A DNA stretch of 6,293 nucleotides from Paracoccaceae bacterium (GTDB lineage Bacteria; Pseudomonadota; Alphaproteobacteria; Rhodobacterales; Rhodobacteraceae): contig PXES01000131.1 in NCBI GenBank assembly GCA_003564655.1, positions 1 to 6,293 of the forward strand, given 5' to 3'. Below are positions 6,287 through 6,293 of the stretch, one piece after another; positions within the stretch are counted from its first letter, which is position 1, and the number at the start of each line of letters is the position of its first letter. A program made the position numbers and the translations under genes. The notes under the pieces are model-generated. The model saw only the letters and a list, made by a program, of their open reading frames with translations. It made no database searches and had not been told where the DNA came from.

Positions 6287-6293
6287 TCTCGGG

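Overview
This window looks like an accessory stretch of an alphaproteobacterial genome, most likely from the Rhizobiales (rhizobia/agrobacteria). The reasons are the moderately GC-rich coding style, a TadG-type pilus-assembly-like protein with a beta-helical C-terminus, an IS630-type transposase relic of a kind common in rhizobia, and a large CHASE2-PAS-GGDEF-EAL signalling protein. Genus and replicon cannot be fixed from the sequence alone.

Layout: positions 1-474 hold no secure gene, only a weak minus-strand open frame running off the left edge. Positions 475-883 are the C-terminal part of an IS630-family transposase, broken by at least three frame-disrupting lesions. A short spacer (884-1081) with a small hairpin follows. 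Three intact plus-strand genes fill the rest. The first is a 411-aa TadE/TadG-like exported protein (1082-2317). After an extremely AT-rich 190-base leader comes a 317-aa FecR-domain protein with a signal peptide and a C-terminal membrane anchor (2508-3461). Fifty bases further on is a 924-aa CHASE2-PAS-GGDEF-EAL protein (3512-6286).

The FecR-domain and CHASE2 genes probably form an operon, and I read them as one envelope-to-cytoplasm signalling unit. The FecR-domain protein would sit on the periplasmic face of the inner membrane next to the periplasmic CHASE2 sensor, and the PAS-GGDEF-EAL part would set c-di-GMP level. Both GGDEF and EAL active-site motifs look intact, while the usual RxxD product-inhibition site is replaced by DxxD. 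The TadG-like protein upstream, if functionally linked, would be a surface or pilus-related output or sensed structure. That link rests on adjacency only. The most interesting parts are the FecR/CHASE2 pairing, the orphan TadG-like protein beside it, and the AT-rich leader that separates them.
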